This document shows, one piece after another, positions 56,761-64,000 of a stretch of DNA of 64,000 nucleotides. How positions within the stretch are numbered: position 1 is the first letter of the stretch; the number at the start of each line of letters is the position of its first letter. The stretch is from positions 14,851,501 through 14,915,500 of the forward strand of contig CM043869.1 in the NCBI GenBank assembly GCA_023846275.1, in the 5' to 3' direction. The translations under genes and the position numbers were made by a program. The notes under the pieces are model-generated. The model ran no database searches. It was not told the origin of the DNA and saw nothing but the letters and a program-made list of their open reading frames with translations. Source of the stretch: Vanilla planifolia (Eukaryota > Streptophyta > Magnoliopsida > Asparagales > Orchidaceae).

Positions 56761-57013
56761 GCGCCTCCAGCCGTTTGAAATTAAGAGTCTTTTTGTATTC
56801 CCATGAATGAACTTAATTTTCATTATTTTTAGATGACTTTTGGTTTACCCATGTGTCCTTTAGTATTCCCATGTTATGAGTCAAATGTCTTTTGTACCCT
56901 TATGTATTCCTATATAAGGGGGAGTCCTCTTCTGTTGTAAAAGAGATTGAATAGTTAATGCAAGCTTTTGAGTTTGTTTGCTTCCATTCTGAGCGTGAGT
57001 GCTCTGAGTGTCT

Positions 57014-57244
57014 TTGGCGTGCCGACTCGTCAAAGCTCTGATACTGGGAGGAGGGACGTGAGGTCCAAGTGGTGAGACGCCACTCCAGTTTTGGCGTGCT
57101 GATTCGCTGAAGCTCTGATACTGGGAGGAGGGACGTGAGGTCCAAGTGGTGAGACGCCACTCCAGTTTTGGCGTGCTGATTCGCTGAAGCTCTGGTACTG
57201 GGAGGAGGGGTGCGAGGCCCAAGTGGTGAGATGCCACACCAGTA
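57014..57244 (+). repeat. Three tandem 77-bp units
   Basis: Units start at 57014, 57091 and 57168 with 'ttggcgtgc(c/t)ga(c/t)tcg' and contain 'tgggaggaggg' and 'caagtggtgaga'. They lie in the U5 half of the solo LTR. The middle unit is closest to both neighbours. Confidence 0.9.
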
Positions 57245-57402
57245 AGTTATCCCCGACACTGGTTCTACTATCCATCTTCCTACCCCTCCACCAAAATCCC
57301 AAAATCTAAAGCTTTTACCATTTCCATTTCCTTTTCTATCTACATACACAATCTCATATCTTTTCATGTCGCTATACCCCCCCCCCTTTTTGTCCTACAT
57401 CA

Positions 57403-60129
57403 CATATGCCAATGAAATCAGTAGCCACACTTATTTAGTAGATTCTAGGATCATTATTAGAATGCTCATATTTCTTAATTATGGATGTTACTCTTGTTAG
57501 ATTAAAATTGAATCAAAAGTTTGCACATCAAATTATGGGTGACATCACTATGATATACTCTATTACTACAACCTATTCACAATATTATTATATGAAAATT
57601 TCAAAAACTTTTTCATCAAAATGAACATAACATAATATAATTTAATAACAAACTAAGTGATACTATTAAAAAGTCTAATAAAAAAGCAAAATCTTGCATG
57701 ATTAATCTCGAGATAGATTTAAAAAACAACCATATGTTAGACATCAACAATAAGAGCTTAAGCTTACAAAGCTAAAACCTTGATGCTAGGTTCTCTAGGA
57801 AAGAACCTCAATACCAATTTCTCAAGACCAAAACTCAAGACCAATTTCATAATGATAAACAATGATAAGTGAAGGAAAAGTCGGTTAAGGTTTCCAAAAC
57901 CAAGTGGTAGCTGACTGAAAAACAAAGTTTCAATGGATAACTCAACAAAGGTTGTGTCGGTGAGTTGGAAGCATATGATCAATAAGAATCTAATAGCCAT
58001 TAGAAAAAGCTCAATGAAGAATATGGGCAACATGTTCCAAATTTTAACTCACACAGGTAAGATAAAAGAAATTTCCAAAATGGTAAGACAGAGTTTGTTC
58101 CAAAGGAGAAACAAAATCAATATTGTTGAACTCCTCTCAAGGAGCACTATCCAACAATATTTGTATTTCAATATTTTGAAATATTTTGTTTTTAATAAAT
58201 TTGGTATGTTTTATGAGAAATAAAAAGAACATTAAGTTGCTTGTGTCACCATTCAAATGAATTGATTCAAATGATCTTATTAGTCTAACGTTATTATCAT
58301 AGAAGTTTTCAAAGCATTACACATAATATCAATAGTACCTTCTTGTGGTTAGATTCTTAAGACTAGTCTTTTAAAGCTAACTCTTTGAGACCAACCTTCG
58401 AAGACACAAAATCAAGTTTTTGAAGCTAGACTTTTAAGGCCATCCCTTTAATACCATCTCCTCGACGTCATTCTTTCAACACAATCAAATATTAATTCTT
58501 TAGACTACCATGTTTGATTTAATAGATATAACTAATTTTACCACATCATTTATAATCAAGCTCATATAAATGGTTATAACTAATTCTATCACATATGTGG
58601 TTAAAGCTCATAGTTGATGGCTACAACTAATTTTGTTACATCATAATTGACCAAAGCTCTTACTAAATAGTAATAGCTAGCTAGGTCATATCATTAAAGG
58701 GCATAGTTTAACCCCGAATCATTTGGTTATTATAACAAAATAATAGTGTCAATTGTAGTTTTCTAAGTATAGAAGTGAAATCAAAATTAGGGGACAATGT
58801 CTATTGCTCTAGATCTACTCTACTCTTTAGTCAACATCCTAGCTATAGAGCAATCCTTTGAGTCATACTTCTCTTCTTGGATGAAAAGCCACTATCTTCT
58901 ATCTCCCTCTTTCTTTTATCTTGACTATCTTAGATCTATAAGCATCCAAAGCTTTCTTCTCATCTAATTCAACCATTTGAACATCTCTAAGTTCTAAAAA
59001 ATATGTTATATTACATTCCCATAAATCCAAAAGCAATGTCAACATTTTTATGGCTTTGTCTTTGGGAATTTAGTAAGAAAATTGAATAAAGATAATAAGA
59101 GTAAATACCTTGCCTTTTAAAAGTAAGAGACTTAATATCCATGATCAAGAGTTGACAAATGTCTTAAAGCCTTTGCCTTAATTATCATATACCTCTATCA
59201 TTCTCTTTCAACTGTTGAACTTCTTTTTCATCTATTCTTAGATATATAGTGCTTTATGAATTGACACTCAACTCTTCCGTCTTAGTTGTACAATAACTCA
59301 ATATTGATTTTTCAACTCTTAATCCTTCCAAGGATCATCCATCACCTAATCCTTTTCCTCTAATTTTAGATATAGTTGAGCAGCACATAAATGTCTCTTC
59401 CTTTTCTAACAAATCAAGTCCATTATTTTCCTTACCAACTTATATTGTTTTGCATAGCTTTAAAGCCCTTAGCTCACTACCCATAAGCTCCAATTTGGCT
59501 CCTACTTATTTCTTCTCCTAGATTAATTTTGAAGCTTTACTAGTTCTACTTGTACATTTTTCTAGCCATCTGTCATACATTACATCCTACATTACTCTAA
59601 GAGGATTTTCAAATTGCTTATGAAAAGAATCTTAACATCTATAAGCATACAAACATAATCTATATACTATATATGAAACTTTTCCCTTCTCTAAGGAAAT
59701 TCTAACCTCTCCTCTTCATATGAAGCTATAGTTTTGATTTCCACCTTTTATAATAACTCAATTCCCTATGTTTTTTAAGAAAGTTTGAGATTGTCACTAC
59801 ATGTCATGATTGAATATGTTAGGTGTAAAATCTTTTATACTATTTTAAAATATTATACTTCTAAAATTTTTAGAAACTACCTCTTATACCCATCTACTCT
59901 TTGACTAATTTAATAGATTGTTTTTTCTAACTTGGAGAGCAACATCAAGCTAAAGCATGTCCAAAATCTTTAGTTGATCTCAGATAGATCAAGATCTACT
60001 CTATTCATGCCATACTCCATGCTTCAGTGATGCCTTTAAAAAAGTTAATCTCTCTAATATTGAGAGACATGAGAATTGCTTAAATTAGAATTTCTTAGAT
60101 TATCTTTGTAGGAAATCAAGCTTATTAAA
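57403..60129. other. AT-rich region without recognised gene
   Basis: I see no host gene, RNA gene or clear element. A loose tandem repeat of about 48 bases (core 'a(t/c)aactaattttgt(c/t)ac') lies at about 58525-58700. Short open frames here have no recognisable domains. Confidence 0.45.
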
Positions 60130-60740
60130 AAAAAAACTCTAAAACTTTCAAGAAATCCTTAGTGGCCAATGTGACTACTCAATGTTTTGACTAAGCTTCT
60201 ATCACCTTCAACCCAAAAGATCTTGTTTTTCTTAGTAACCATTGTGATAATGTTATAGTAATCTTTAAGTTGATTGCTAATATTGAAGTTTTCAAGATGC
60301 TCATCAATAATGGCAACTATGTTGATCTTCTATTCCTTGATAAGGTTGGCATTAGCCAAAGATTCATTCCATCTATTGGTTTCCATGTATGCTTCTTAGG
60401 AGATACCATTAAGCTAGAAAAAACTATCACAATTTTGATGAAATTGGAAAACATGGTGATGTATAAGATAGACTTCCTTTTAGTAGGTACTTTTTCTTAT
60501 AACATCTTCTTTGGTCAAATAGTAATGAATAAGTTTGAGATAATAGTTTTGACAGCCCATTTATGCATAAAGTTTAACTCTTTGAAGACTATCATTCTAG
60601 TTCAAGAAGACCTTGTATAATAAAGATGATACTAATTAAACATAATGTAGTGCATCCTTAAGACTACATTCTTGACTATTGAGCTTCAGCACAATGCACC
60701 AATAAACTCTTTCACTCATTATTTCTCGCTTTCTCTTGTT
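60130..60740 (+). mobile_element. Very old Ty3/gypsy fossil (protease region), copy 2
   Basis: An open stretch at about 60240-60617 reads like the retropepsin region of plant Ty3/gypsy gag-pol: KMLINNGNYVDLLF stands where such proteins have VLID-G-S-A-DI-(Y/L), and YNIFFGQIVMNK followed by AHLCIKF where they have YN-ILGRP-LN and HL-(M/L)KF. The match is weak but ordered. Flanking sequence matches 29690-30340. No LTRs were found. The element is old and heavily broken. Confidence 0.5.
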
Positions 60741-63700
60741 CCTTTAGATTTTCTAAAGTTAAAAATATTTTTTAATCACAATGAATAAAGAAGGGTTGTG
60801 AAGATGAAAAACTTCATTAAAAATCCCAATCATGAATCTCAAAAGATGCCACACACTATGTATAAGCAACTTGGAAACTTGGACTCTTAAGGTTGGATCC
60901 TTAAGATGTAAACTCTTGAGAATAGTCATTGAGACTTAGTTTCTCAAGAGATAGCCAATTAAACTCTAGAATATTTACATGTAAGCTACTTGAGATAAAA
61001 GGCTCAAGTCAAAGTCATTTTGGGTCATCTACTTAAGGACTCTTTCTCATACTCTTAAACATTTTACTTAAAGGTGAATGAGCTAACATCTAAGTGTCTT
61101 ATGGAGGTACTAGTAGTAGCAATAACTTTTACTTGAGTGCTAATAGTTTCAATAATTAAGTCATAATTAATGAAGTTATCATAACTCCTTAAGAAATGAC
61201 AACAAACCCCTATGCATGCATAATTATGTTGTCACCTTGGAAATTTTTTCTCATAACCAATAGAAAGCGAGGACGCATTCATTGCTCCATCATTTACAAT
61301 TCAATTTTAAGATCCAATTTAGAAAGTTGATTACGTAAGAGAATCCCATTAGTCATACATGGTTTTCTTCTCATTTTTTAGCTATCCTTGACCTATGAGG
61401 TTCAGGCTCTTTTCTCTCTCTTAATATTGTAATCTTCAATATAACATCTTAATCTCACAATGTTGAAATATTATTCTCTTAGGTTATCCAATCTTGATCT
61501 AAGTAGGTTTTATACTTCTAAAAATATTATTTTTCTTGGCCACCCATCTTAATATCACTCTCATCATAATAAACTTAATTATGAAATTCTTATGGAATTT
61601 AAGCAAGAATTACCTCCAAAAGATGCCTCAACACATTTAGACCATAGTGTTTCATATACAAACCAAGATCTATTTTGGTGACAATCCTGCATCACTAACA
61701 TTTCCAAACCATATTGTTTTAAAACTTCCAAGCACATGATCAAATAAAAGTACTAAAATATGACCTATCCTCACAGTCACAATAGTGTTATTAAAATTTA
61801 TAATACATGATTATTAAACTAAAAATAAAAGAAAGTATTAATGAGCTAATAATAATGTTTTCTTATTGCTACCTTAGATTAACATGATGAGCACCAGTTA
61901 TATCTATAATTATTAAATTGAAAAAAATATTGAGTTAATCATCATTGGCTTAATGGGAAAGAATTATATAATGTTTATGCAAAATATTAAATTTTTAGGC
62001 CATAACACACATTTGAATCAAGTAATACATCATAGTATGTACAACATAACAAAACTAATCATATAAATGAGCATAGCAATGAAATGTTTATATTATATAT
62101 CCCAATGTGATACATAAATTTTGAAATTCCTCTTATTACCTTGATTTCACTCATCATACCAAAAGAATCACTCTTGAAGGCTTGATTTAGTCTAACTCAC
62201 ACCTTGTGATACTTTGTTAAATAATAGAATACAATCTTATTGAGCCTTTTTTAGCCAAGTAACACTTGTTATTTAGTTTTTCTTAGGGTTTAAATTTATT
62301 TTTCAAGTGATAAAAGGTAAAATATAGGATGCACTATTTAGAGGCCAATCCAACATGAGTTACACACACTGTTCAATTTCTCATGTCATTTACATTTTCT
62401 TTTTAAGGAATCTTATATTAACTTTCTTATTTTTATGATTCCATTATTATAATAACGATCATGCCTCATCGTATAATGAAATGGATCTCATGTAATACCA
62501 AAACATATGAATCTACCTGCTATATTTTTAGGAATACTTGCATTGAAATTATAATATGATCATCTCAAGTATGATTAATAAGCATGATTTTACATCAAAG
62601 AAAACATTACTCATTAAATCATTCTCTTTAACATGAATATTTTCTTTCAACATGCTACTTATAGTAATACAATGAGCATGTAAATCATGTAAAACCTTGA
62701 AGTAACCAATAAAATCATGGAGCATATGAAATGTGTCTAAAATTATCACAATCAAGTTTTCAATTCCATCAATTCCTAAATCTCTAAATTACCTTCATCA
62801 ATACAAAAATTAGATATACATAAGCTATAAAGGATTGCTTACCTTAAACTCTGTAATTTTGCCTCAAAACAGATCTTAAATTTCTTTCCTCTTCACTTTA
62901 AGTACTTTATAGAGCAATAGTACTTTGTTATACTTTTTTTTTCCAAATTTCCCTACTTGACCCTACAAGAATTCCTCTTGATTTCTCTTACTTGTTTGCA
63001 TCCATCCTTTTGTATCTACTCTCCCTTTATGATCTCAACTATTGCTAACATTTTCAATTTTTTCCTATAACTCTCATACAATAAAAATTTTTCTCTTATA
63101 TGTTCACTCAACACTGACTTCTATTTCGTGCACCTTAAATCCCTCCAAACAAATGCATTTATTCATGGAATCCAACTGGATGCCTCCTTAACTTCTTATT
63201 ATTTGAAATCTATTTTTTTATCATAAGTTAAATTTTTTATTTCATCCGCTAGTTTTATTATTTAAGTTTTATGGATTTAGATTTTAAAAAAAAAAAATTT
63301 ATTCAATTCAAATTTTAAAACTTTTCATATTTCTTAAATTGTTCTATTAAATTGTCTAAACATATTCATTAGTAAATTTCAGTGGATTCCTATCATTGCT
63401 TTTTACTCGTCAATCAACTTTCATATTTTTTTAACATTGTTTATATATTTTTTAATTCTAGGTCTTTTTAGTAATTTTTTTATATTAAGACAATTTTATT
63501 ATAAACCTCTACATATGTTTAACATCTCTGCAAAATTTCATAATTTATGACTTCATTTAATATTTTTAATTATTTTCAAAAATATTTAAGTTCTATAATA
63601 AAATTATTATTTAATTTCTTGTAATTTGTTATCTTTTTTTAACATCCAAGTACCACTGCTTTTCATCTTTTGGGTACCAATAAATTTCTAATTAATATTA

Positions 63701-64000
63701 TCTCACATTTTAAAAGACGTCTCTCATTTTAGAAGCCTAACGCTTTTTTTCTCGTTGTCAAATTTTTGAAAAAACTTAATAATTTATTAAACATTATAAA
63801 ATCGTCAAACAATTGTTTACTTATTTATTTACTTCCAATAATATTTATAATTTTTTTCTTCTTCTCTAGAGCGCTCTTAAACCCCTAAATATTGATTTTT
63901 TAGACTCAAGAATTTTAAAATATTAAAAATAATTATTTAAATAATCTTTTATATTTTTATAACGTCATAAATCCTCTCTTTATAAAACTTTTGTTCCTAA
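60741..64000. other. AT-rich region without recognised gene
   Basis: No supported gene or element. The sequence has mononucleotide runs and short open frames without domain words, and looks like old intergenic DNA. Confidence 0.45.

Larger units (their letters stand above)
56289..57402 (+). mobile_element. Solo LTR with GC-rich minisatellites, family uncertain
   Basis: 1.11 kb. It starts TGATG and ends CATCA (5-bp inverted ends) and is flanked by the 5-bp direct repeat CATAT (56284-56288 and 57403-57407). The shared flank extends to TCACATAT if the last three bases of the element are counted outside it. It has a TATA-like 'cctatataaggg' at about 56909-56920, a U5-like part after it, and a C-run shortly before the 3' end, as in other LTRs here. 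No primer site or internal part is present, so it is a solo LTR. I cannot assign Copia or Gypsy. Confidence 0.68.

Noticed and set aside
56240-56810. Long proline/arginine-rich open frames on both strands, which could be taken for a secreted or DNA-binding protein
   Set aside because: They come from the CCCGCGCC minisatellite within a solo LTR. All frames are open because of composition, and there is no domain.
56281-57407. hAT-type DNA transposon because of an 8-bp flanking repeat
   Set aside because: No hAT-like terminal inverted repeat (CAGGG/TAGGG type) or transposase. TGATG...CATCA with a 5-bp repeat fits an LTR better.
57933-58223. 96-codon open frame in the right-hand AT-rich region
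   Set aside because: No recognisable domain, poor codon character, no splice or family context. I do not call it a gene.
60270-60620. 116-codon open frame considered as a small host gene
   Set aside because: Ordered words resemble the protease part of plant Ty3/gypsy elements and a broken copy exists at 29.7-30.3 kb, so a fossil is more likely.

Overview
The window is nuclear DNA from a flowering plant. The evidence is AT-rich DNA with GT-AG introns, an 8-exon ABCG half-transporter gene, Ty1/copia elements primed by initiator tRNA-Met, long solo LTRs of the SIRE/Maximus type, and two plant L1 LINEs with a DUF4283/zinc-knuckle ORF1 and an RNase H tail. I cannot name the species. Nothing bacterial or organellar was seen.

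The backbone is a decaying tandem array of ABCG (white-brown complex) half-transporter genes, all on the + strand. Only the last copy (F, 49284-54326, 8 exons, 689 codons) looks whole. The others are relics. A (931-996) is a scrap of exon 1. B (3770-23189) keeps all eight exons but has lost its ATG, and it carries two Copia elements in coding exons and a LINE in intron 1. C (24142-28374) has exons 2-4 and a Copia element. D (34290-43165) has scraps of exons 1 and 2 around a LINE. E (45241-45713) is part of exon 1 with a LINE fragment inside, followed by an inverted exon 4-5 scrap. A seventh trace (about 47391-48230) is intron 1 only. The spaces between copies hold several generations of the same upstream block, so the array seems to have grown and shrunk by unequal exchange.

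Mobile elements cover about half of the first 46 kb. There are three short, broken Ty1/copia elements (4011-7694, 17643-21280, 24812-28320), each with two LTRs and a 5-bp target duplication. Three solo LTRs are well supported (1606-3536, 30912-32744, 56289-57402) and one small LTR-like insert is probable (9097-9444). Two nearly full-length L1 LINEs lie at 10510-17178 and 34644-41445. A 292-bp LINE RNase H fragment lies at 45406-45697. Two very old Ty3/gypsy protease fossils lie near 29.7-30.3 kb and 60.1-60.7 kb.

The right-hand 9.7 kb (54.3-64 kb) is AT-rich, with repeats and one solo LTR, and I see no host gene in it. The observation I find most interesting is in the LINEs. In both, RNase H lies in the -1 frame relative to ORF2. 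The two frames overlap for only 34-37 nt, and that window contains a C-homopolymer whose length differs by exactly one codon between the two elements. This could be a slippage site that joins RT to RNase H.
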